Source: Bacteroidales bacterium (GTDB lineage Bacteria; Bacteroidota; Bacteroidia; Bacteroidales; WCHB1-69). From it: a DNA stretch of 16,068 nucleotides. Below the pieces are notes generated by a model. The model did not search any database and was not told the DNA's origin. It worked only from the letters and a program-made list of their open reading frames with translations. Location: contig DUOL01000076.1 of NCBI GenBank assembly GCA_012838875.1, forward strand, positions 1 to 16,068. Reading direction: 5' to 3'. Shown in pieces: positions 1 to 7,683 of this stretch; the stretch's first letter is position 1; the number at the start of each line of letters is the position of its first letter. The translations under genes were made by a program, and so were the position numbers.

Positions 1-167
1 AAAGCCCGTAAAGACGGGAGGCGATGAAGCCGCTGCCACAAAAAAGCGACTTTAGAAGCTCTTTTTGTGGCTTTGCGGCTTCACGACTACCGGCTGCGGA
101 CTTGTAGCCGGACGCCGACCCCGAGCGTAGCGAGGGGACACGCCCTAATAATTAAAAATAAAATTAT
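1..167 (+). repeat. GC-rich structured repeat, copy 1 (left end cut by window)
   Basis: This is the first of three related copies (others at 7684-7875 and, inverted, 15921-16068). Hairpin A has an outer stem of 15-33 against 75-92 with a few mismatches and one bulge (perfect core 25-33/75-83). Its inner stem is 35-44/62-71, then AGC/GCT (45-47/58-60), with C61 bulged and an apical loop at 48-57. The segment TGCGGACTTG (95-104) is flanked by CGGCT/AGCCG (91-95/106-110). Hairpin C is CCCC (119-122)/GGGG (134-137), enclosing tandem G·A mismatches and GC-GTA-GC. The copy ends with CACGCCCTAAT (139-149) and an AT tail shared with copy 2. It is GC-rich in an AT-rich genome and has no credible ORF. 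The repeat and its pairing are seen directly; its function is unknown. Confidence 0.88.
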
Positions 168-422
168 CATCAACTACACAAAAAGGTAGGTATAAAAATA
201 ATAAATAGCTCATTTATAAAAGATTACCTCTCGGAAAAACATTGAAAATAGTTGATAAGAGAACTTCACAACTTATATAATTTTGAAAAAAATTTTACTT
301 TCTTTAAAAATTTTCACCGTTTATAGCCTTTAAGTAAGAAAAAAAATATATTTTTGCACTCGATTTAAAAGATTTTAAAATTTAGTCAAATAATATATAA
401 ATCAAGTAATTAAAGAAAAACA
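168..422. other. AT-rich leader between repeat copy 1 and fusA2
   Basis: This stretch is strongly AT-rich and holds no convincing ORF or RNA gene. It contains the putative fusA2 promoter near 349-356 and a leader of roughly 60 nt before the start codon. Short inverted repeats such as ATAAG (255-259)/CTTAT (272-276) are too weak, in such AT-rich DNA, to call operators. Confidence 0.6.
349..356 (+). promoter_or_regulatory. Putative -7 element of fusA2 promoter
   Basis: TATTTTTG matches the Bacteroidetes -7 consensus TAnnTTTG and is followed by GCAC. Transcription would begin near 363, giving a leader of about 60 nt. No good -33 TTTG lies 19-21 nt upstream, so the call rests on the -7 box only. 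Confidence 0.5.
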
Positions 423-2552
423 ATGAAAGTTTATCAAACAAATGAAATTAGAAATATTGCCATTATTGGAGGTAATCGTGTAGGGAAAACGACATTAGCG
501 GAAACCATAGCTTTTCATGGAGGCGTAATTAGCAGACGGGGTACGGTTGATGATAAAAATACAATTTCTGACTACCGAGAAATCGAATTGGATAGACAAC
601 AATCTATTAACTCTACAGTTATGTATGCACAACATAACGGCATTAAAATCAACATGATAGACGCACCCGGGTTTGATGATTTTATTGGAGAAGTGATTGG
701 CTCCTTACGCGTTGTGGATACGGCTATGATGGTAATTAATGCTCAAAATGGTGTTGATGTCGGTGCGGAAATTCAGTGGCGCTGGACGAAAAAGATGAAT
801 GTACCGGTTGTATTTGTTGTTAATCAATTGGATCATGAAAAAGCTAACTTTGATGAAACTCTTCGTCAATTAAAACATTATTTCGGTAATAACGTAACTC
901 CGTTTCAATATCCAATCAATGCAGGTGTAGGTTTCGATTCTGTGGTTGATATACTTCAAAATAAACTTTTAAAGTTCCCAATCGGGGGCGGAAAGCCTAT
1001 TGTAGAAGAGATTCCGGCAAGTGAGAAAGATAAAGTTGAAGAGATGCATAACGCACTTATTGAAGCAGCCGCAGAGAACGATGAGAAGTTGATGGATAAA
1101 TATTTTGAAGAAGGTACGTTGAGTGAAGAAGAGATGATGCATGGCTTGAAATTGGGTGTAATAAGTCGAGGACTATTTCCGGTATTGTGTATAGCAGCTA
1201 AAACCGACCAAGGAGTAGTTCGTTTAATGGACTTTATTAAAGGAAATTGTCCTGCTCCTAACGAAGTAGAAGGCATGAAAACTAAAGACGGAAAAGTTAT
1301 AAATTGCGACCCGGCAGCTTCATTTGTAGGTTATGTTTTTAAAACTACAATAGAACAGCACTTAGGGGAAATGGCATTTATAAAAGTTGCTGCCGGAGAA
1401 GTAGCAGAAGCTATGGATCTTTATAATCCTAATTCCAACAACAAAGAACGTATCTCTCAATTATTAGTTTGTGCAGGAAAAAATAGAGAAAAAATTGAAA
1501 AGGCTGTTGCCGGAGATATTGTTGCAACCATTAAGTTAAAAGGAACGCAAACTTCACATACGCTTGTGAAATCAGGAGATACAATAATAGAACCCACTCT
1601 ATATCCTGAACCTAAATTCCGTACCGCCGTTAGAGCAAAAAATAGTTCCGATGACGAAAAATTAGGGGCTGCCTTGAATGAAATTAAAAAAACAGACCCA
1701 ACCTTTTTAATGGAACAGTCGAAAGAATTAAGGCAAACTATTATTTCGGGGCAAGGAGAACAACAACTCAACCTTGTTAAATGGATGATTGAGAAGCTCT
1801 CTAAAATAGATATTGAATATTATCCTCCTAAAATTCCGTATCGTGAAACTATTACCAAATCTGCCGAAGCTTCGTATCGTCATAAAAAACAGTCGGGTGG
1901 TGCAGGTCAATTCGGTGAAGTTCACATGCTTATTGAAGCCTATTATGACGGCATGCCAAACCAAATGAAATATCCTATCCGTGGAACGGAAACCTACGAC
2001 TTACCTTGGGGAGGCAAGTTAGTATATAACAACTGTATTGTAGGTGGAGCCATTGACGCTCGTTTTATGCCTGCCATTTTAAAAGGTATTATGGAAAGAA
2101 TTGAGGAAGGTCCTCTGACAGGTTCGTATGCTCGTGATATTGTTGTAAATATTTTTGATGGGAAAATGCACCCCGTAGATTCTAACGAGTTGGCGTTCAA
2201 ATTAGCCGGACGACAAGCATTCCGCGAAGCATTTAAAAATGCAGGACCCAAAATTCTTGAACCTATTTATGACGTTGAAGTTTTTGTACCTTCCGATAGA
2301 ATGGGGGACGTTATGACTGACCTACAAGGACGTAGAGGGGTTGTAATGGGAATGGAAAGCGAAGGTGAATTTCAAATTATTAAAGCAAAGGTTCCATTAG
2401 CAGAAATGAATAAATATTCCACCACATTAAGCTCAATCACGTCAGGAAGAGCATCGTATGGAATGAAATTCTCTGAATACCAACAAGTTCCTGCTGATAT
2501 TCAAGCAGAAATTATTAAGAAATACGAAGAAGAAAATAAAGAAGAAGAATAG
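423..2552 (+). CDS. fusA2: Elongation factor G paralogue, EF-G2 type, G domain lacking catalytic His
   Basis: This 709-aa protein has the full five-domain EF-G layout: G domain about 1-290, domain II about 300-400, III about 405-480, IV about 485-605 and V about 610-700. Domain IV keeps SGGAGQFGEV (491-500) and the HPVDSNELAF tip segment (583-592), and domain V keeps GRASYGMKF, so ribosome binding and translocase shape look intact. The G domain is altered. The P-loop reads GGNRVGKT (16-23), with Arg19 where EF-G has Asp. The switch I RGITI motif reads RQQSI (58-62). DTPGH reads DAPGF (80-84), so the catalytic His is Phe84. NKxD is NQLD (134-137). Bacteroides EF-G2 is reported to support translocation without GTP hydrolysis and to matter under carbon limitation in the gut; a matching role here is inference. 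It stands alone, not in a str operon, and has its own terminator. No Shine-Dalgarno sequence precedes the ATG. Confidence 0.9.
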   Translation: MKVYQTNEIRNIAIIGGNRVGKTTLAETIAFHGGVISRRGTVDDKNTISDYREIELDRQQSINSTVMYAQHNGIKINMIDAPGFDDFIGEVIGSLRVVDTAMMVINAQNGVDVGAEIQWRWTKKMNVPVVFVVNQLDHEKANFDETLRQLKHYFGNNVTPFQYPINAGVGFDSVVDILQNKLLKFPIGGGKPIVEEIPASEKDKVEEMHNALIEAAAENDEKLMDKYFEEGTLSEEEMMHGLKLGVISRGLFPVLCIAAKTDQGVVRLMDFIKGNCPAPNEVEGMKTKDGKVINCDPAASFVGYVFKTTIEQHLGEMAFIKVAAGEVAEAMDLYNPNSNNKERISQLLVCAGKNREKIEKAVAGDIVATIKLKGTQTSHTLVKSGDTIIEPTLYPEPKFRTAVRAKNSSDDEKLGAALNEIKKTDPTFLMEQSKELRQTIISGQGEQQLNLVKWMIEKLSKIDIEYYPPKIPYRETITKSAEASYRHKKQSGGAGQFGEVHMLIEAYYDGMPNQMKYPIRGTETYDLPWGGKLVYNNCIVGGAIDARFMPAILKGIMERIEEGPLTGSYARDIVVNIFDGKMHPVDSNELAFKLAGRQAFREAFKNAGPKILEPIYDVEVFVPSDRMGDVMTDLQGRRGVVMGMESEGEFQIIKAKVPLAEMNKYSTTLSSITSGRASYGMKFSEYQQVPADIQAEIIKKYEEENKEEE

Positions 2553-2587
2553 ACTACAAATTTTCGTAATCGTATACTATTTAACTT

Positions 2588-2644
2588 ATCTAGCGGTTTT
2601 CAACTTTTTCGCAAAAGAGTTATAGAAAATCGCTAGATTTTTTT
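2588..2644 (+). terminator. Rho-independent terminator after fusA2
   Basis: A 14-bp stem (2588-2601 against 2625-2638, one G·U pair) is closed over a 23-nt loop that can itself pair (AACT/AGTT). It is followed directly by a run of T to 2644. It lies 36 nt after the fusA2 stop and separates it from clpB. Confidence 0.85.
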
Positions 2645-2668
2645 ATTCTCACAGAGAAGATGAAAAAA

Positions 2669-2708
2669 TGACAATTTGGCAGTATTTTAATCTGGCAACA
2701 TATTTGTA
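2669..2708 (+). promoter_or_regulatory. clpB promoter region: palindrome plus overlapping -24/-12-like and -33/-7-like boxes
   Basis: TGACA-ATT-TGGCA (2669-2681) is a 13-bp palindrome with one mismatch. Eleven nt later, TGGCA (2693-2697) and TTG (2704-2706) have exactly the spacing of a sigma-54 promoter (TGGCAC-N5-TTGC), but the final C is T. The same DNA also reads as a housekeeping promoter: TTTG (2675-2678), 20 nt, then CATATTTG (2699-2706), one base off TAnnTTTG. Either reading places the start of transcription about 40 nt before the clpB ATG. Which sigma factor is used cannot be settled from sequence alone. Confidence 0.6.
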
Positions 2709-2753
2709 TTTAGAATAGTAGTTAAATAGATTAAAAATAAAAATTTGTATACG

Positions 2754-5351
2754 ATGAACTTAAATAAATTTACCATAAAATCACAAGAAGCTATTGCGAA
2801 TGCGCAAATGATTGCCATGAACAATAAGCAACAGCAAATAGACAATCTCCATATTTTAAAATCCATTTTAGAAAATGATGAGAATGTAATTCCCTTTATA
2901 TTAAAGAAGCAAGATGCATATCCTCAACAGATACTTCAAGTACTAAACGAACAACTAAAAACGATTCCGAAAGTAGAAGGGGGAAACATTTATCTATCCA
3001 CTTCGGCGCAAAAGAGTATACAAAACGCGATACAGTTTTGTAATGATTTGGGTGATGAGTTTGTAGCGTTAGAGCATCTTTTTTACGGAATTTTCATGTC
3101 TAATGACAAGACGGCTACTATTTTAAAAGATGCGGGGGTAACGGAAAACGGGATTAAAAAGGCGATTCAAGATTTGCGTAAGGGAAGTAAAGTTACGAGT
3201 GCCAGCAGTGAAGAGACTTATAATGCACTAAATAAATATGCAACGAACTTAAATGAGGAGGCACGCAAGGGAAAATTGGACCCGGTAATTGGCCGTGATG
3301 ATGAGATTCGGCGTGTTTTACAGATTTTGTCTCGTAGAACGAAGAATAATCCTATCCTGATAGGGGAGGCGGGCGTTGGAAAAACGGCTATAGCCGAAGG
3401 TTTGGCACATCGTCTGATTAGTGGCGATATTCCCGAAAATTTGAAAACAAAACAGCTATTTTCGCTTGATATGGGTGCTCTCATTGCGGGGGCTAAGTAT
3501 AAAGGGGAATTTGAAGAGCGATTAAAAAGTGTTATCAAAGAGGTCGTTGAGTCAGACGGAGAGATTATTCTCTTTATTGATGAGATTCACACGTTGGTTG
3601 GTGCCGGTGGTGGCGGCGAGAGTGCCATGGATGCGGCAAATATTCTGAAACCTGCTTTAGCACGTGGAGAATTGCGTTCTATTGGTGCTACTACCTTAAA
3701 AGAGTATCAGAAATATTTTGAAAAAGATAAAGCTTTAGAACGCCGATTTCAACCTGTTTTAATCGAAGAACCCGATAGAATTTCCGCAATTTCTATTCTT
3801 CGTGGATTGAAAGAACGATACGAAACACATCACGAAGTGAGGATTCTTGATGAGGCTATTATTGCCGCTGTTGACCTTTCACAACGCTATATCACGGAGC
3901 GATTTTTACCCGATAAAGCGATTGACTTGATTGACGAAGCCGCCTCGAAATTAAAGTTAGAGATAAATTCAGTGCCTGAAGAACTCGACGAAGTAGAACG
4001 TAAAGTACGTCAGCTCGAAATTGAACGGGAAGCTCTTAAACGCGAAGAAACACCGGAGAAAATTGAAGAATTGAATAAAGAGATAGCCGCACTGCAAGAA
4101 GAGAGAGATAGTATAGCCTCGAAATGGCGAAATGAAAAAGAAGTTGTTGAAAAAATTCAAACTATTAAAAAGAATATTGAACAATATAAGTTAGAAGCTA
4201 TAACAGCGGAGAGACAGGGAAATTACGGTCGCGTTGCGGAACTTCGATATGGTACGATTAAAGAAGCAGAGCATAAAATCGAGTCCTTGCAGAAAGAGTT
4301 GGACGAAATGCAGGCGAAAGGTGCTATGATAGATGAAGAGGTTGACGCTGACGATATTGCCGAAGTTGTAGCTCGTTGGACAGGGATCCCTGTAAGCAAA
4401 ATGTTGGAAAGTGAACGTAAAAAATTATTGAACTTAGAAGAAGATTTGCATCGTAGAGTTATTGGGCAAGATGAGGCAATAACGGCAATTGCAGACGCAA
4501 TTCGCCGCAGTCGTGCAGGGTTACAAGATAGTCGCCGTCCGATTGGCTCCTTTATTTTTATGGGAACCACAGGTGTAGGGAAAACGGAATTGGCAAAAGC
4601 TTTGGCAGAAGATCTTTTCAATACGGAAGATGCGATGATTCGATTTGATATGAGCGAATTTCAAGAACGCCATTCAGTGTCTCGATTAATCGGCTCTCCT
4701 CCGGGATATGTAGGATACGATGAAGGTGGGCAACTTACCGAAAAAGTGCGTAGAAAACCGTATTCCGTAGTGTTATTTGATGAGATTGAGAAGGCACACC
4801 CCGACATTTTTAATATCCTATTACAGGTATTAGACGATGGACGTTTAACAGATAATAAGGGACGAACGGCAGATTTTAAAAACACAATCATTATCATGAC
4901 CTCTAATATAGGGGCTAATATCATTCAAGAGAATTATTCAGACCGTAGTAATTGCTCCGAAACCGAATTGTTTGAAAAGACAAAAGCAGAGTTGATGGAG
5001 CTTTTAAAACGCACGTTACCACCCGAATTCATCAATCGTATTGATGAAATTGTGATGTTTCAACCGTTATCAAAACGAGAAATTAGAGAAATTATTAAGT
5101 TGCAAATCAATAACTTAAATAAGCTTTTAGAGCAACAAAACATCAAACTTGAATTTACAAAATATGCTCTTGATTTATTGGTAGAATTAGGATATGAGCC
5201 GACCTACGGAGCACGACCGCTAAAAAGAGTTATTCAAAAAAAGATACTAAATGAACTTTCAAAAATTATTTTAGATGGTAAAGTTGAGAAGGACAGTACA
5301 ATCACCGTTGATAGTTTAGAAGATGGAAAATTCATCTTTTTAAATCAATAA
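2754..5351 (+). CDS. clpB: ClpB/Hsp104-family disaggregase
   Basis: This 865-aa AAA+ chaperone has the usual ClpB length. The reading frame opens at a TTG (2745), but the ATG at 2754 gives the standard MNLNKFT N-terminus and is preferred. Domains in order are: Clp N domain about 1-145; NBD1 with Walker A GEAGVGKT (204-211), Walker B LFIDE (D276, E277) and pore-loop Tyr249; a coiled-coil M domain about 400-525, rich in Glu and Lys; and NBD2 with Walker A GTTGVGKT (604-611), Walker B (D676, E677), pore-loop GYVGY (651-655) and sensor-2 GARPLKR (819-825). The M domain between the two NBDs separates it from ClpA, and no ClpP-binding IGF/L loop was noticed. It works with DnaK/DnaJ to pull proteins out of aggregates in the cytoplasm. 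It leads a tight gene group with a DUF2147 protein and a secreted protease. Confidence 0.97.
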   Translation: MNLNKFTIKSQEAIANAQMIAMNNKQQQIDNLHILKSILENDENVIPFILKKQDAYPQQILQVLNEQLKTIPKVEGGNIYLSTSAQKSIQNAIQFCNDLGDEFVALEHLFYGIFMSNDKTATILKDAGVTENGIKKAIQDLRKGSKVTSASSEETYNALNKYATNLNEEARKGKLDPVIGRDDEIRRVLQILSRRTKNNPILIGEAGVGKTAIAEGLAHRLISGDIPENLKTKQLFSLDMGALIAGAKYKGEFEERLKSVIKEVVESDGEIILFIDEIHTLVGAGGGGESAMDAANILKPALARGELRSIGATTLKEYQKYFEKDKALERRFQPVLIEEPDRISAISILRGLKERYETHHEVRILDEAIIAAVDLSQRYITERFLPDKAIDLIDEAASKLKLEINSVPEELDEVERKVRQLEIEREALKREETPEKIEELNKEIAALQEERDSIASKWRNEKEVVEKIQTIKKNIEQYKLEAITAERQGNYGRVAELRYGTIKEAEHKIESLQKELDEMQAKGAMIDEEVDADDIAEVVARWTGIPVSKMLESERKKLLNLEEDLHRRVIGQDEAITAIADAIRRSRAGLQDSRRPIGSFIFMGTTGVGKTELAKALAEDLFNTEDAMIRFDMSEFQERHSVSRLIGSPPGYVGYDEGGQLTEKVRRKPYSVVLFDEIEKAHPDIFNILLQVLDDGRLTDNKGRTADFKNTIIIMTSNIGANIIQENYSDRSNCSETELFEKTKAELMELLKRTLPPEFINRIDEIVMFQPLSKREIREIIKLQINNLNKLLEQQNIKLEFTKYALDLLVELGYEPTYGARPLKRVIQKKILNELSKIILDGKVEKDSTITVDSLEDGKFIFLNQ

Positions 5352-5379
5352 TTTTTTGTATTATTGTAAAAAAAAACAA

Positions 5380-5793
5380 ATGAATAGAATTTATCTGATT
5401 TTTTTACTCCTTTTGCCGTATTTTGCTTATGCTCAGCAAAATAAAGCGGATGATATTGTAGGTTATTATTATAATATTGACCCATTTACCGGAGATGCTT
5501 CTCAAATTTATATTTATAAAACAAATAAAAATAAATATGAAGGGAAAGTTTGTTGGGTTGATAAAGAAGAAAAAAAGAAATTTTTAAATCTAGTTTTTCT
5601 AAAAGATTTAGAATTTAACAATGGGAAAAATGAGTGGCAAAATGGAGTTGTTAAATATCCGGGAAAGAATGGAACCTATGCCATGACCATGAAATTTGAA
5701 TCGGAGACGAGACTGAAAGTCCGCGGATATTGGGGAGTTGCACTTTTGGGAAAAACTGTCTATTGGCATAAAGAAAAGGAAAAAAGAAACTAA
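5380..5793 (+). CDS. DUF2147 family secreted protein
   Basis: The 137-aa product starts at ATG 5380. The frame is also open upstream to a TTG at 5356, but the inner start gives a clean signal peptide (Met-Asn-Arg, hydrophobic core, AYA then QQ, about residues 1-20). The mature part carries DUF2147 hallmarks: an early IVGYY (family GxW/Y), YEGKVCWV in the middle and the C-terminal block LKVRGYWGVALLGKTVYWHK. DUF2147 proteins are small envelope or periplasmic beta-rich proteins of unknown activity. The gene begins 28 nt after clpB stops and ends 15 nt before the S8 protease, so it is probably cotranscribed with both. The family assignment is by motif recognition; no function is claimed. Confidence 0.82.
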   Translation: MNRIYLIFLLLLPYFAYAQQNKADDIVGYYYNIDPFTGDASQIYIYKTNKNKYEGKVCWVDKEEKKKFLNLVFLKDLEFNNGKNEWQNGVVKYPGKNGTYAMTMKFESETRLKVRGYWGVALLGKTVYWHKEKEKRN

Positions 5794-5808
5794 TAAAGAT
5801 AGAAAACC

Positions 5809-7497
5809 ATGATAAAAAAAATCTCTTTTTACGCTTTTTTATTTTTTCTAACTACTTATTTATCAGCACAATCCCCAGCAAAATACTGGATACAATTTAC
5901 GGACAAAAATAATTCGGAATATTCAATCGAAAATCCTGACCGATATTTATCCGAGCGTGCCATTGAAAAACGCAAGATGTTTAATATTCCGATAACAGAA
6001 ACTGATTTACCTGTTAATCAATTGTACATTAATAATATACTAAATTTAGATACAGGAATTGTACTTTTTACCAAGTCGAAATGGTTTAACGCCATTACCG
6101 TTTATACGGAAGACTCCTTATTTAGTGAGAAAATTCAAAAACTTCCGTTTGTAAAGGATTGGGAAAGAACTATTTCAATGAAAGAAACCGAACATTTTGT
6201 CCATAAAGACTCGATTTATATCTATAAAATAGATAGGGGAGAGGTGGAAAAGAAATCTCTGCCGAGAGAGTTGAATTATGGAGAAACGAACCGACAAATC
6301 CGTCTAAATAATGTTCATTGGTTGCATAGAATGGGCTTTTATGGAGAAAATATCGTCTTAATGGTTATGGATGCAGGGTTTCATAATGTTGATACGTTAA
6401 AATATTTTCAAAATTTAAGGGACGAACAACGTTTATTAGGCGTACGAAATTTTGTACAATTAGGCGTAAATCCATTTAAGAAAATGAGTCATGGAACGAT
6501 GGTTTTATCGTGTATTGTCGGCTATATGCCCGATAAATATGTCGGGACAGCTCCGAAAGTTTCTGTCTATTTAGCCAAAACGGAAGATGAGAGAAGTGAA
6601 AATAAAATCGAAGAAGATAATTGGGTTGCAGGGATTGAGTGGGCTGACAGTTTAGGAGTTGATATTGTCAACTCCTCTTTAGGTTACACGAAATTTGATG
6701 ACTCCACGGCGACAAGAAAATATGAAGATTTAACGGGACGGGTAAGTCGGGCTTCTATAGCCGCAGATATAGCTATTGAAAAAGGGTTAATTATTTGCAA
6801 TAGTGCTGGTAATGAGGGAAATAAGAAATGGTATTATATCGGTTCGCCTGCTGACGCACACAATGTAATTAGTGTAGGTGCTACAAACAATAAAGGGAAA
6901 ATTGCTCCATTTAGTTCGCATGGGCCGACTGCTGATGGTCGAGTTAAACCGGACGCTTGTGCTACGGGTTGGAATACGGAAGTGGTTCATCCGAGGGGAA
7001 GAGTAATCCCGAGTAATGGAACATCGTTTGCGTCGCCCATGTTAGCTGGTATGGTAGCTTGTCTACGCGAAGCTTTTCCGGAAAAAAGCAACTTTGAAAT
7101 TATTCAAGCCGTACGCTTAAGCGGAAGTAAAGCAGAATATCCGGATAGAGATATGGGTTATGGAATCACAGACTTCCTAAAAGCATATAATTATCTGAAA
7201 TATAATTACATAGACTTAAATGAAGCAAATCATCAGTTTATTCCAAGAATTAAAAATTTCGTTGTAAATGAGCAAACCTTAGAATTAAAAATCAATTCTA
7301 ACTTCAAACAAACAATTTATTTTCAAATTGAGTTCCAAAAATCGAAAAAAGTTTTGAAAAAAAAGATTCCTGTTAAGATGGGAATTAATGATATCAAAAT
7401 AAAACTTCCCAAAACCAAATTGGCTTACGATTTTATAAATTTAAAAATATTCAGAGACGACGATAAATTTGAATTTCTTTTAGGAATAGAGAAGTAG
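5809..7497 (+). CDS. Secreted S8 (subtilisin-like) serine protease
   Basis: This 562-aa protein has a signal peptide (1-21, ending LSAQ). An N-terminal region of about 22-165 looks like the propeptide-like segment of Bacteroidota subtilases. The S8 catalytic domain spans about 170-460: Asp188 in VMDAG, His228 in SHGTMV, oxyanion-hole Asn335 in NSAGNEG and Ser406 in GTSFASP. The triad is complete, so the enzyme should be active. The remaining C-terminal part, about 100 residues, is beta-rich and Lys-rich. It shows no YPNP-type T9SS sorting domain, unlike the carboxypeptidase and nuclease elsewhere in the window, so it may stay in the periplasm. It follows the DUF2147 gene by 15 nt in the apparent clpB operon. 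A role in clearing damaged envelope proteins is inferred only from that context. Confidence 0.93.
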   Translation: MIKKISFYAFLFFLTTYLSAQSPAKYWIQFTDKNNSEYSIENPDRYLSERAIEKRKMFNIPITETDLPVNQLYINNILNLDTGIVLFTKSKWFNAITVYTEDSLFSEKIQKLPFVKDWERTISMKETEHFVHKDSIYIYKIDRGEVEKKSLPRELNYGETNRQIRLNNVHWLHRMGFYGENIVLMVMDAGFHNVDTLKYFQNLRDEQRLLGVRNFVQLGVNPFKKMSHGTMVLSCIVGYMPDKYVGTAPKVSVYLAKTEDERSENKIEEDNWVAGIEWADSLGVDIVNSSLGYTKFDDSTATRKYEDLTGRVSRASIAADIAIEKGLIICNSAGNEGNKKWYYIGSPADAHNVISVGATNNKGKIAPFSSHGPTADGRVKPDACATGWNTEVVHPRGRVIPSNGTSFASPMLAGMVACLREAFPEKSNFEIIQAVRLSGSKAEYPDRDMGYGITDFLKAYNYLKYNYIDLNEANHQFIPRIKNFVVNEQTLELKINSNFKQTIYFQIEFQKSKKVLKKKIPVKMGINDIKIKLPKTKLAYDFINLKIFRDDDKFEFLLGIEK

Positions 7498-7585
7498 CCA
7501 TATTTGTTTCAATCAGCTTTAAATCGGGCATATAGACATAAAATCAAAAAGGACAAAATGTCCAATAATTTATATTATGTTAAAT

Positions 7586-7658
7586 AGCGGATTGAAGATA
7601 TTACAGAGGCACATAAATAAATATGTCTCCTATTTGACATTCCGCTTTCAATTTTTTT
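7586..7658 (+). terminator. Possible terminator of the clpB-DUF2147-S8 group
   Basis: AGCGGA (7586-7591) can pair with TCCGCT (7641-7646). Inside, ACATA (7611-7615) pairs with TATGT (7622-7626). The structure is followed by a T-rich run at 7652-7658. The stem is long, interrupted and lies about 90 nt after the stop, so the call is weak. Confidence 0.35.
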
Positions 7659-7683
7659 CTTAAAATGCTTTATATGAGCAAGT

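Noticed and set aside
255..276. ATAAG/CTTAT inverted repeat upstream of fusA2 as a regulator site
   Set aside because: Only 5 bp, A/T dominated and far from the -7 box; not distinguishable from chance.
423..2552. Canonical fusA, TetM/TetQ-type ribosome protection protein, LepA or BipA
   Set aside because: Domain order and C-terminal motifs are those of EF-G, but the altered G motifs and solitary location do not fit housekeeping fusA. Ribosome protection proteins, LepA and BipA keep DTPGH, and the last two have different domain content.
2745..2753. Upstream TTG start for clpB
   Set aside because: It would add only Met-Tyr-Thr before the family-typical N-terminus; the ATG at 2754 is the better start.
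4223..4621. Minus-strand reading frame of 132 codons inside clpB (and similar frames inside other genes)
   Set aside because: These are shadows of strongly conserved genes in other frames, with no start signals or recognisable family features.
7551..7563. GGACA-AAA-TGTCC palindrome as an operator or heat-shock site
   Set aside because: It lies downstream of the protease gene, has no promoter close after it, and a 5-bp palindrome can arise by chance in AT-rich DNA.
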